A DNA stretch of 64,000 nt, taken from NCBI RefSeq assembly GCF_011761945.1, contig NZ_JAASQV010000001.1, forward strand, positions 186,001 to 250,000, given 5' to 3'. The stretch is from Sphingomonas leidyi (GTDB taxonomy: Bacteria > Pseudomonadota > Alphaproteobacteria > Sphingomonadales > Sphingomonadaceae). The translations under genes were made by a program, and so were the position numbers. Positions 17,297 through 24,545 of this stretch are shown piece by piece (the stretch's first letter is position 1; each line of letters opens with the position of its first letter). A model generated the notes under the pieces. That model searched no databases and was not told where the DNA came from. It saw only the letters and a list, made by a program, of their open reading frames with translations.

Positions 17297-17973
17297 TAAA
17301 GCAATCCCAGGAACCGCACCCCCGCATCGAAATCCGCCCGGCGCGCATCGCGAGCCTGCACGGCGAGCGGGTCCTCGCCCCATTGCTCGGCCTGCCACAG
17401 CTCGTCGACATGCGCGGCCTGCCACAGCGTCTCGGCACCCGCCGCGCCTTCGAGCAGGGCCAGCGCACCGACCAGCGTGCCGCTCACCGTCACCACCGGC
17501 GAGAGGCCGGCGAGGTGAAAGGCGTCGAGCGCATATACGGCTTCGGCCAGTCGCGCGACGGTCGCTTCGGGCTGGGCCCTGTGCATCACCCCGGTCGCCG
17601 TCTCGAAATGCACATCGTAGCGGTTGCGCGCCCAGTCGAGCAGCGGATCCCAGGCTTCGGCCTGGCGCACGACCAGCGGCTCGGGGCCGTCGGCGCGGTA
17701 ATAGAGCAGGTCGCTCTCGCCATAGGCGGCGAGGCCCCGGGCGAAGGGCGCGGAATCCGGCGAGATCTTGTCGATCGCGGCATTGGCGAGCCCGGTGAGC
17801 TTCATCGCGCGCGGATCGATCGTCTCGCCCACGGCGCGCCATTCGTCCGCCACCGCCGCTGCCAGCGCCGGGGTGGGCAGGGCGAGGGGCGCGCGATCGG
17901 GCGTGCGCACCGGCTTGCCGTCGAGCGCCACCTGGCCGTCCTCGACGGTGACTTCCTTCCAGAAGCGCTTCAT
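17296..17973 (-). CDS. ATP12 family F1-ATPase assembly chaperone
   Basis: 225 residues starting MKRFWKEVTVEDGQVALDGKPVRTP, the typical start of bacterial ATP12 proteins, which assist assembly of the F1 alpha subunit. Further family landmarks are LPTPALAAAVADEWRA near residue 35, the LTGLANAAID helix, SDLLYYRADGPEPLVVRQAEAWDPLLDWA, and LEGAAGAETLWQAAHVDELWQAEQWGED near the end. It is the last gene of a six-gene operon with 4-bp overlaps; its ATG overlaps the stop of the small membrane protein gene. Confidence 0.9.
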   Translation of the reverse strand: MKRFWKEVTVEDGQVALDGKPVRTPDRAPLALPTPALAAAVADEWRAVGETIDPRAMKLTGLANAAIDKISPDSAPFARGLAAYGESDLLYYRADGPEPLVVRQAEAWDPLLDWARNRYDVHFETATGVMHRAQPEATVARLAEAVYALDAFHLAGLSPVVTVSGTLVGALALLEGAAGAETLWQAAHVDELWQAEQWGEDPLAVQARDARRADFDAGVRFLGLL

Positions 17974-18203
17974 GCCTCGGGCGTCGCCTCCACGGGAGTC
18001 TTCCAGCGGCGCGCGAGGAAGCGCGGCACCACCGCCATGAAATAGAGCGACGACAACAGGATCGCGCCGCCGAACACGGTGACTCCGTAATGCTGCGCGC
18101 GGCCGGCGACCAGCAGCCCGATCACGGCGCCGGCGGTACCGAGCATGTTGACCGCGACGATGATGTAGTAGCGCTTCATCGCCAGGCGTTCGGCGTCTGT
18201 CAT
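17970..18203 (-). CDS. Small two-helix membrane protein
   Basis: 77 residues starting MTDAERLAMKRYYIIVAVNMLGTAGAVIGLLVAGRA. The helices cover about 12-32 and 42-60 with a short loop between, followed by the basic tail RFLARRWKTPVEATPEA. It is coupled on both sides: the ATG overlaps the HAD gene stop and its own stop overlaps the ATP12 start. It has no recognised domain; coupling suggests it is a real, translated gene. Confidence 0.72.
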   Translation of the reverse strand: MTDAERLAMKRYYIIVAVNMLGTAGAVIGLLVAGRAQHYGVTVFGGAILLSSLYFMAVVPRFLARRWKTPVEATPEA

Positions 18204-18859
18204 AGCGTCTCCAGATGCGCGAAGAGCTGGCCGGCATGATCGGCGACGTGGTGCGCGCCGGCGCCGAGCAGCTCCCCGGACGTGTGGTATCCCCATAGCA
18301 CACCAAGGGCATGGGTGCCAGCGGCGCGCGCCATCGCCATGTCGAAGCTGGTGTCGCCGATCATCGCCGTGGTCTCCGGCGCGGCGCCGGCTTCGGCGAT
18401 GGCGCGTTCGAGCATCGCGGGATGCGGCTTGGAGGGGTGGCGATCGGCGGTCTGCAACGTGACGAAGCGCTGGCGGATGCCGTGATGCTCGAGGATCAGG
18501 CCCAGCCCGCGGTCCGACTTGCCGGTGGCGACGCCGAGCAGCCAGCCGGCGTCGTCGAGCGCCGCGATCGTCTCCAATATGCCGTCGTAGAGCGGTTCGG
18601 GATCGAGCGCGTTGGAGGCGCGCATCGCGAAGAAGGCGCGCTTGTATTCGGCTGCCATCGCTTCGTGCAGATCGGCACCGGCCTCGGGCAGGAGGCGGGC
18701 GATCGCCGGCACCAGGCTGAGCCCGACAATGCGGCGGATGTCGCTGCGATCCGGCGGATCGAGCCGGTGCGCGGCGAAGGTGGCTTCCATCGCCCGGCAG
18801 ATGTTCGCTTGCGAATCGACCAGCGTGCCGTCGCAATCGAATACGGCGAGACGGTTCAC
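18200..18859 (-). CDS. HAD-superfamily (subfamily IA) hydrolase, phosphoglycolate-phosphatase-like
   Basis: 219 residues from a GTG start overlapping the preceding TGA (GTGA). Motif I FDCDGTLVDSQ at residues 7-17, motif II VATGKS near residue 115, motif III lysine in HPSKPHPAMLE, and motif IV IGDTSFDMAMARAAG complete the HAD set. The helical cap lies between motifs I and II. The GTHALGVLWGYH tail is common in phosphoglycolate phosphatase relatives, but the substrate is not determined. It belongs to the crcB-to-ATP12 operon. Confidence 0.88.
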   Translation of the reverse strand: MNRLAVFDCDGTLVDSQANICRAMEATFAAHRLDPPDRSDIRRIVGLSLVPAIARLLPEAGADLHEAMAAEYKRAFFAMRASNALDPEPLYDGILETIAALDDAGWLLGVATGKSDRGLGLILEHHGIRQRFVTLQTADRHPSKPHPAMLERAIAEAGAAPETTAMIGDTSFDMAMARAAGTHALGVLWGYHTSGELLGAGAHHVADHAGQLFAHLETL

Positions 18860-19458
18860 TTCGCCCCCCGCATCAGCGCGGCGATCCGGTCGCTGCCCCG
18901 CGCCGCCAGCGCGTCGGCGGCGGCCAGGCGGGCGGCGTCGGGCTTGTTCTGGCCAAGCTTGCGGGTGCCGCGCCAGGCCCGGATCTCCAGCCGATAGCCG
19001 ATGATCGCAGTGAGCAGCTTGGCGGTCCGGGCGGGATCGACCTTGGCCAGCGTCCATTCGGGCTTTGGCGCGAGGCGGCGTTCCTGTTCATGGCTGATCG
19101 CATCGAGGATCGCGACCAGCCCGTCCTCGTCGGTGCGGGTCACCTGGCCTTCGAGCTCGACCGCGACATAGTTCCAGGTCGGCACTTCATCCGGGCCGGC
19201 GCCGTACCAGTCCGGGCTCACATAGGCGTCCAGCCCCTGCAGGTTGAACAGCGCGGTGGCACCGTCCAGATGGCGGGCGAGGCCGTTGCCGCGCGCAAGG
19301 TGGAAGCCGAGCGTGTCGTCGCCCAGCCACACCACCGGCACATGCGCCACGCGCGGCCCGTCGGGCGTCGCGGCGAAGAGCGCGCCGAAGCCGATGTCGC
19401 GGACGAGGTCGCGGATCGCCGGGCGATCCTCCCAGCGAAAGGCCGGGTGCGGATGCAT
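18856..19458 (-). CDS. PaiB-like FMN-binding protein
   Basis: 200 residues starting MHPHPAFRWEDRPAIRDLVRDIGFG. The family hallmarks of PaiB/negative transcriptional regulators are present: GLDAYVSPDWYGAGPDEVPTWNYVAVELEG near residue 80 and LAKLIG-like DPARTAKLLTAIIGYRLEIRAWRGTRKLGQNKP toward the end. PaiB represses sporulation genes in Bacillus, but most homologues are simply split-barrel flavin-binding proteins of unknown job. The ATG touches the stop of the pseudouridine synthase gene (1-bp overlap). Confidence 0.88.
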   Translation of the reverse strand: MHPHPAFRWEDRPAIRDLVRDIGFGALFAATPDGPRVAHVPVVWLGDDTLGFHLARGNGLARHLDGATALFNLQGLDAYVSPDWYGAGPDEVPTWNYVAVELEGQVTRTDEDGLVAILDAISHEQERRLAPKPEWTLAKVDPARTAKLLTAIIGYRLEIRAWRGTRKLGQNKPDAARLAAADALAARGSDRIAALMRGAK

Positions 19459-20717
19459 CAGCGGCTCCGCGGCGCGCGGGGCTTGTCGCCGCCGGCGCGC
19501 GGGCCGGGCCGGGCGCCGCGCGGCGCAGGCTTGCGGGCCGCCGGCTTGCCGCCCGGCTTGGCGGCGGGCGACTTGCGCGTGCTCGGCTTGCCGCCGCTGC
19601 GAGGCGCGGGCTTGTCGCCGCTAGGGCCTTCGCCGCGGCCGCGCCGTTCGCCGCGGCGCTCCTTGCGGACCGTCTTGGCATGGGCCCGCGCATTGGCCTT
19701 TTGCTGCTCCTTGGTGAGCGGGGCGGGGCCGTCGTCGAGCTGCAGCGCGTCGCCTTCGGCTTCCTCGAAGCCCAGCGTGGCGAGCGATTCGGCGAAGTGA
19801 TGCGGCAGTGCGGCGCGCACGTCGATCTTTTCGCCATCGGGATGGTCGACACGGATGCGGCGCGCATGGAGGTGCATCTTGCGGCTGATGCCGCCGGTCA
19901 GGAACGCCTCGGGCCCGCCATATTTGCCGTCGCCGACGATGGGGAAGCCGATCGCCGCCATGTGGACGCGCAGCTGGTGGGTGCGCCCGGTGAAGGGCTG
20001 GAGCTCGACCCAGGCGGCGCGGTTGCCGGCGCGGCCGATCACGCGGTAGCGCGAGCGGCTGGGCTGGCCTTCCTTCTCGTCGACCTGCATCTTCTCGCCG
20101 CCGGTGCCCGGCTGCTTGCCGATCGGCAGGTCGATGATGCCGTCCTCGATGCTGGGCACGCCGACCACGAGCGCCCAATAGACTTTCCGCGCGGTGCGGC
20201 TGGAAAAGTTCTTCGAGAAGGCCGCCGCGGCGCGGGCGGTGCGGGCGACGAGCAGCGCGCCCGACGTGTCCTTGTCCAGCCGGTGGACGAGCTTGGGCCG
20301 GCCCTCCGCTTCGAACTGGAGCGCGTCGAGCAGGCCGTCGACATGCTCGGTGGTCTTGGTGCCGCCCTGAGTGGCGAGGCCCGGCGGCTTGTTGAGCACC
20401 AGCGCCGCGTCGTCGCGGTGGATCACCAGGCTGCGGGCGAAGTCGATCTGCTCGTCGCTGAGCTTGATGCGCTCGCGCTTCGGGCGGCCGGGCTTTTCGG
20501 GCTTGGCCGGCTCGGCGGGAGGCACGCGGATCACCTGGCCCTCGCTGACATGGTCGCCCGGCTTGGCGCGCGCGCCGTCGACGCGCAGCTGGCCGGTGCG
20601 GGCCCAGCGCGAGACGGTGTTGAAGCTGGTGTCCGGCATGTGCCGCTTGAACCAGCGATCGAGCCGGATGCCGTCGTCATCGGCCTTGACCAGGAATTGG
20701 CGGACGGCATCGCTCAT
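19458..20717 (-). CDS. RluC/RluD-type 23S rRNA pseudouridine synthase with long basic tail
   Basis: 419 residues starting MSDAVRQFLVKADDDGIRLDRWFKRHMP. The S4 RNA-binding domain covers about 18-70 and the catalytic domain about 100-305, with the invariant HRLDKDTSGALLVART (catalytic Asp) and GRTHQLRVHMAAIGFPIVGD. Most RluC/D proteins stop near 320 residues. Here residues about 335-419 form a Lys/Arg/Pro/Gly-rich, probably disordered extension (for example GGKPAARKPAPRG repeats), which may help rRNA binding. Which uridines it modifies is not evident. The gene overlaps crcB and the PaiB gene. Confidence 0.9.
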   Translation of the reverse strand: MSDAVRQFLVKADDDGIRLDRWFKRHMPDTSFNTVSRWARTGQLRVDGARAKPGDHVSEGQVIRVPPAEPAKPEKPGRPKRERIKLSDEQIDFARSLVIHRDDAALVLNKPPGLATQGGTKTTEHVDGLLDALQFEAEGRPKLVHRLDKDTSGALLVARTARAAAAFSKNFSSRTARKVYWALVVGVPSIEDGIIDLPIGKQPGTGGEKMQVDEKEGQPSRSRYRVIGRAGNRAAWVELQPFTGRTHQLRVHMAAIGFPIVGDGKYGGPEAFLTGGISRKMHLHARRIRVDHPDGEKIDVRAALPHHFAESLATLGFEEAEGDALQLDDGPAPLTKEQQKANARAHAKTVRKERRGERRGRGEGPSGDKPAPRSGGKPSTRKSPAAKPGGKPAARKPAPRGARPGPRAGGDKPRAPRSR

Positions 20718-21091
20718 GGCAGAACCCTCAAAACTACGAGCCCGGCGAACAGGGCGAACATCGAACCGATCACCGAGACGAGCGCATAGGCGAAGCCCGA
20801 TCCCCAATCGCCGCGCTGGACCATGTTCATCAGGTCGAGCGTGAAGGCCGAGAAAGTGGTGAAGCCGCCCAGCACGCCGACGCCGATCAGCAGGCGCCAT
20901 TGCTCGCCGCCATGGCCGATCCGCGCCAGCGTGCCGACGAGCGTGCCCATCAGGAACCCGCCGATCAGGTTCACGGCGAGCGTGCCCCAGGGATAGTTGG
21001 GCCCGAGCCAGCCGAGCGTGAGCTTGCCGGTGAGATAGCGCGCACCGGAACCGAAGGCGCCGCCGAGCATGACGAGGAGAAGGGCAGGCAT
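20714..21091 (-). CDS. crcB: Fluoride channel CrcB/Fluc
   Basis: 125 residues, four membrane helices, forms dual-topology dimers that export fluoride. Motifs: GGAFGSGARYLTGKL, GTLAVNLIGGFLMGTLVG with the conserved Asn, and GVLGGFTTFSAFTLD carrying the phenylalanine box. It starts the six-gene operon running down to 17296; its TGA overlaps the ATG of the pseudouridine synthase. I saw no fluoride riboswitch in the 76 bp before it. Confidence 0.93.
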   Translation of the reverse strand: MPALLLVMLGGAFGSGARYLTGKLTLGWLGPNYPWGTLAVNLIGGFLMGTLVGTLARIGHGGEQWRLLIGVGVLGGFTTFSAFTLDLMNMVQRGDWGSGFAYALVSVIGSMFALFAGLVVLRVLP

Positions 21092-21167
21092 CCCGAGCGG
21101 TTAGCGCGGAATGGCGGTCAGGGGAACCTTGGTAATTCCTCTCCCCGCGGGCGACGGGTTCCGGGGA

Positions 21168-21902
21168 TCAGATCCCGTTGTTCGCCACCATGTCGATATC
21201 GGTGCCGCCGTCCGGCCGCCTGGTCAGGAACAGCACATAGGCGCTGCCGTCCTTGTCGCGCGTGCCGCCCAGGATATGCTCCTGGCCGTCGACCTGATGC
21301 TCGCTGGTGTAGCCGCCGCGGATCGCCTTGGTGTAATACCAGTCGAGCATCACCTGCATCGGCTGCGGCGAGGAGAAGCTCACCACGCGCAGCTGGCATT
21401 TGCCGGCGGTACTGCCCGCCGCCTCGGTCACGCGCGCCTGCGGATAGAGCGGCAGGTCGCGGGGCAGGCGCTGCGCCCAGGCCGCGGCATAGTGCAGCGA
21501 GGCGGCGCACTGGCTGGACTTCGGATCCTTCTGGCGCGCGGCGAGGCCGCCGAGCGTCACTGCCTCGCGCGCGGCGGTGCACTGGGTGCATTCCTTGGTC
21601 GCCTGGGTCGGGGCCGGAGTCTTGAGCAGCGGCCCGTTGTCGACCTTGCTGCTGTTCGCCGCGACATTGTCGTTCGGCACGCCGCCCGAATAGGGCTGGC
21701 CCGGCGGGCGGATCGCGTCGCCATTGGCCTGGCGGCCGAGTTGCGGGTCGACCATGATCTGGTCCTGCAGCGCGCTGGCCAGCGCCGGATCGGCCGCGTT
21801 GCCGCTCTCCGTCTCGGCGACGTCGCCCAGGCTCCCGCGGCTGCCGCACCCCGCCAGCGCGAGGGGCAAGGCAAGCATCAGGAAATACTGTCGGCGGACC
21901 AT
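21168..21902 (-). CDS. Exported lipoprotein of unknown function
   Basis: 244 residues starting MVRRQYFLMLALPLALAGCGSRG; the lipobox LAGC puts the lipidated Cys at residue 19. An Asn/Gly/Ser-rich linker (about 30-90) is followed by a domain with a CTQC pair, CAASLHYAAAWAQRLPRDLPLYPQ and CQLRVVSFSSPQPMQVMLDWYYTKAIRGGY, ending in a beta-rich part with YVLFLTRRPDGGTDIDMV. The layout (LPLYP, then a PLD-like 'DWYYTKA' helix) resembles small secreted proteins of sphingomonads. No function assigned. Confidence 0.78.
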   Translation of the reverse strand: MVRRQYFLMLALPLALAGCGSRGSLGDVAETESGNAADPALASALQDQIMVDPQLGRQANGDAIRPPGQPYSGGVPNDNVAANSSKVDNGPLLKTPAPTQATKECTQCTAAREAVTLGGLAARQKDPKSSQCAASLHYAAAWAQRLPRDLPLYPQARVTEAAGSTAGKCQLRVVSFSSPQPMQVMLDWYYTKAIRGGYTSEHQVDGQEHILGGTRDKDGSAYVLFLTRRPDGGTDIDMVANNGI

Positions 21903-22050
21903 CTCGAACGCTCCTTTGGGCCGTTTTCATGCCCGAGGAAGGTTAAGGAAGCCTTGGCCAAGGCGAATTCCGGCCGGTCTCCGGGGCGACGGCAAGCGGA
22001 ACTCCGGCCGCCCATATGCGTATCTGCACGAGCGATCAGATGGGGTTTTC

Positions 22051-22644
22051 ATGCAGCTCAATGCGAAGATGGTCGGTGCCGGCGTCGCCGCCGCGGTTGC
22101 CGCCGGTGTGGGATATGCGCTGCTCTTCAGGCCCGAGGACGAGGCCGCGTTCAGCACCGTCACGCGCGAGGGCGCGTTCAGCGTGCGCGACTATCCCCGG
22201 CTGATCGTCGCCGAGGCGGTGGTGCCGGGGCTTCGCCAGGCGGCGCTCTCCGTCGGCTTCACCCGGCTCGCCGACTATGTGTTCGGCAGGGGGCGCGCGG
22301 GCGGGCGGCTGCCGATGACGGTGCCGGTGCTGTCCGACGGCGACGAGGACGGGCGCGGCTGGCGCACGCGCTTCGTGATGCCCGCCGATGCGAGCCTCGA
22401 GACGCTGCCCGATCCGTCCGCCGGGGTGCGGCTGCGCGCGCTTCCGGCCCGGCGGATCGCCGCGCTGCGCTTCACCGGCGTGGACAGTGACGGCCAGCTC
22501 GACGCGCATGAGGCGGAACTGCGCGCCTGGATCGGCGACATGGGCTTCCGCCCCGCCGGGCCGGTCGAGCATGCCTTCTACAATTCGCCCTTCACGCCCG
22601 CGCGCCTCAAGCGCATCGAGGTGCTGATCCCGCTCGTGGCGTAA
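22051..22644 (+). CDS. SOUL family heme-binding protein
   Basis: 197 residues starting MQLNAKMVGAGVAAAVAAGVGYALLF, an N-terminal signal anchor, then a SOUL/HBP domain: TREGAFSVRDYPRLIVAEAVV near residue 38, then GFTRLADYVFGRGRAGGRLPMTVPVLSDGDE, ALRFTGVDSDGQ and EHAFYNSPFTPARLKRIEVLIPL at the end. Proteins of this fold bind heme or tetrapyrroles; the in vivo role in bacteria is uncertain. A second, very short gene follows 46 bp downstream behind its own promoter-like sequence. Confidence 0.88.
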   Translation: MQLNAKMVGAGVAAAVAAGVGYALLFRPEDEAAFSTVTREGAFSVRDYPRLIVAEAVVPGLRQAALSVGFTRLADYVFGRGRAGGRLPMTVPVLSDGDEDGRGWRTRFVMPADASLETLPDPSAGVRLRALPARRIAALRFTGVDSDGQLDAHEAELRAWIGDMGFRPAGPVEHAFYNSPFTPARLKRIEVLIPLVA

Positions 22645-22645
22645 C

Positions 22646-22690
22646 TGTTATATATTGATAACACACCTTGGATGGGATATAGCGGCGGCC
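22646..22690 (+). promoter_or_regulatory. AT-rich palindrome overlapping a leaderless-type promoter
   Basis: The palindrome TGTTATATATTGATAACA (22646-22663) begins 1 bp after the SOUL gene stop. Inside it lies TTGATA (22655-22660), then exactly 17 bp to TATAGC (22678-22683). Transcription would begin around 22690, next to the ATG at 22691, which has no Shine-Dalgarno. The palindrome would cover the -35 box and could bind a repressor. Confidence 0.5.
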
Positions 22691-22912
22691 ATGCTGAACC
22701 TGCTCTCGATCCTCGTCGGTATCATCGCCCTGCCGCTCATGCTGATCGGGCTGATCCCGTTCCTCGGCTTGCTCAACTACATGGTGGTCCCGGTCGCGGT
22801 GGTCGGCATCGCGCTGGGTGCGCTGTCCGATTCCAATGCCGGGCGGAACCTCAACATCGTCGTCGCGATCGTCGGCATCGTCCGCCTCTGGCTGGGCGGC
22901 TTCATCTTCTGA
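22691..22912 (+). CDS. Small three-helix membrane protein
   Basis: 73 residues starting MLNLLSILVGIIALPLMLIGLIPFLGLLNYMVVPVAVVGIALG. Nearly the whole protein is hydrophobic, with helices at about 3-25, 28-47 and 55-73, and one polar patch SDSNAGRN. A TTG at 22655 would extend it, but that codon is inside the promoter-like palindrome, so I chose the ATG. No ribosome binding site is visible, consistent with a leaderless message. Function unknown. Confidence 0.7.
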   Translation: MLNLLSILVGIIALPLMLIGLIPFLGLLNYMVVPVAVVGIALGALSDSNAGRNLNIVVAIVGIVRLWLGGFIF

Positions 22913-22933
22913 TCCGCGCCGTTCGCGGATGAG

Positions 22934-22965
22934 AAAGGGGCCCGGCGTTTCCGCCGGACCCCTCT
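22934..22965. terminator. Hairpin terminator between convergent genes
   Basis: GGGGCCCGGCG (22937-22947), loop TTTC, CGCCGGACCCC (22952-22962) with one mismatch, preceded by AAA and followed by TCTCT. It is placed between the small membrane gene (+) and the glycine-zipper gene (-). Confidence 0.7.
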
Positions 22966-22984
22966 CTGCCTGCGTGGCAAGCCC

Positions 22985-23506
22985 TTAGCGGCAGCGAACC
23001 TCGCCGCGATCGACCGACGAGCCCAGCGCCGCGCCCGCGGCCGCGCCGAGCAGTGTGCCCAGCGTGGCGTTGCGGCCGTCCGACAGCGCGTTGCCGAGCA
23101 GGCCGCCCGCGACGCCGCCCACGATCAGGCCGGTCGTGCCGTCCGAGCGGCGGCAATAATAGCGGCCGTCATTGCCGCGATAGATGCGGTCGTTCCGGGT
23201 CAGGCGGCGTTCGCGATAATAGCGGCCGTCGCGATAATAGTCCGACGGATTGTAATAGCGCTCGCCCGGGGGCAGGCGGTTATAGTCATAGTTGCGATAG
23301 CGGCGCCAATCGCTGCGCCACTGGCGGTCGTCGCGACGGTCCCGGCGATCGTAGCGGTCGCGATTGCGGTCGCGGTCGCGCCAGTCCTGCGGAGCGGCTG
23401 CGGTCACGGCCGCGATCGCGAGCGGCGCATTGGCGATGGGGGCTGCGGCAACAGGCGTCGCGGCAAGGCCCGCGCCGGCGATCGCAACTGCAAGAAGGAT
23501 ACGCAT
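22985..23506 (-). CDS. Exported Arg/Asp/Tyr-rich protein with glycine-zipper domain
   Basis: 173 residues. Signal peptide MRILLAVAIAGAGLAATPVAAA; then an extraordinarily Arg/Asp-rich stretch (about 40-70, DRDRNRDRYDRRDRR) that turns Tyr-rich (about 70-120, SDWRRYRNYDYNRLPPGERYYNPSDYYRDGRYY). The C-terminus has a glycine-zipper 2TM motif (LIVGGVAGGLLGNALSD...TLGTLLGAAAGAALGSSVDR). Such proteins sit in or on the outer membrane, but the role is unknown. A Cys near the start of the zipper region (RYYCRR) and another at the very end (EVRCR) may pair. Confidence 0.8.
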   Translation of the reverse strand: MRILLAVAIAGAGLAATPVAAAPIANAPLAIAAVTAAAPQDWRDRDRNRDRYDRRDRRDDRQWRSDWRRYRNYDYNRLPPGERYYNPSDYYRDGRYYRERRLTRNDRIYRGNDGRYYCRRSDGTTGLIVGGVAGGLLGNALSDGRNATLGTLLGAAAGAALGSSVDRGEVRCR

Positions 23507-23561
23507 GGGAGTTCTCCTTATGGTTCCTGCCGTCCAACGTACCGCAAGAAGGCGAGTTGCG

Positions 23562-23586
23562 TGAACGGGAAACTACCCCCCGTTCA
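23562..23586. terminator. Hairpin downstream of manA
   Basis: TGAACGGG (23562-23569) and CCCGTTCA (23579-23586) with a 9-base loop. It lies just beyond the manA stop at 23602 on the minus strand. There is no U tract, so termination is a weak inference. Confidence 0.4.
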
Positions 23587-23601
23587 TCGCATGGCCATGC
23601 T

Positions 23602-24426
23602 TCAGAGACGTGTCTCGCCCGGATAGGCGAAAAGCAGGTCGCTGCCCGCCTCGGCGTGGAGGCTGGCGCTGCCCTGGAGCGTCACGCACTCGCCGGCGCG
23701 GAAGGCCACGCCGTCGACCACGCCTTCGCCGCGCAGCGGGATCAGCCAGCCGGTGACGCCTTCGGGCAGGCTCAGCATGCGCGGACCGCCTTCCCAGCGC
23801 TCGAGCACGAATTTCGGCCCCTCGACCAGTATCTCCCGGCCGTCCGCGACGCGCCCCGGCATCGGATGCGGCGTGTAGGGGACGGGATCGGAGACGGCGA
23901 TGCCCTGGTCGAGATGGAGCTCGCGGGGGCGCCCATAATCGTAGAGTCGATAGGTGGTCTCGCTGTTCTGCTGCACTTCGACCAGCGTGATCCCCGCGCC
24001 GATCGCATGGATCGTGCCCGAACCCGAATAGAAGAAATCGCCCGCCTTGACCGGCTTCCAGTCGAGCAGATCCTCGATCGAGCCGTCGAGCGCGGCGGCG
24101 CGCAGGGTCTCGCGGTCGACGGGCCGCTTCGTGCCCAGCGCGATCGTCGAATCGGGTTCGGCGTCGAGGATCACCCAGCATTCGTCCTTGCCGCGCGGCA
24201 GCCCGGCGGCGCGCGCCTGCGCGTCGTCCGGATGGACCTGGACCGACAGTTTCTCGCTGGTGAAGAGATATTTGATCAGCAGGTCGGGCGCGCTGTCGCC
24301 CGGCGTCTGGAACCAGATCTCGCCCACCGGCTCGCCGTCCGCCGCGGGATCGGCGAAGCCCGGCCACAGGCGATGGCGGCCCCAGGGTTTGTCGACGCGG
24401 TGTGTGGCGAGCAAGGTGGCGGTCAC
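23602..24426 (-). CDS. manA: Class I mannose-6-phosphate isomerase
   Basis: Zinc enzyme interconverting fructose-6-phosphate and mannose-6-phosphate, the entry to GDP-mannose and exopolysaccharide precursors. 274 residues, the short form. Metal-binding SVQVHPDDAQARA (about 60-72) and KDECWVILDAEPD are visible, as is DFFYSGSGTIHAIGAGITLVEVQQNSETTYRLYDYGRPRELH, the family's catalytic region. The phosphoglucose/fructokinase-type C-terminus is truncated compared with enteric ManA, as usual for this subgroup. It is divergent from bamD. Confidence 0.87.
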   Translation of the reverse strand: MTATLLATHRVDKPWGRHRLWPGFADPAADGEPVGEIWFQTPGDSAPDLLIKYLFTSEKLSVQVHPDDAQARAAGLPRGKDECWVILDAEPDSTIALGTKRPVDRETLRAAALDGSIEDLLDWKPVKAGDFFYSGSGTIHAIGAGITLVEVQQNSETTYRLYDYGRPRELHLDQGIAVSDPVPYTPHPMPGRVADGREILVEGPKFVLERWEGGPRMLSLPEGVTGWLIPLRGEGVVDGVAFRAGECVTLQGSASLHAEAGSDLLFAYPGETRL

Positions 24427-24545
24427 GAATTTCCTCCCGAATCAGCGCTCGCTAGCGCAACGCGCGGCGCCTGTCGCGGGTCCGCCGCAATCCCGCCGCG
24501 AAAAGGATTGTTTGACGCCACTGGACCGGGCTAAGACCCCCACCC

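Noticed and set aside
21092..21167. A fluoride riboswitch before crcB
   Set aside because: The 76 bp contain no recognisable fluoride aptamer core.
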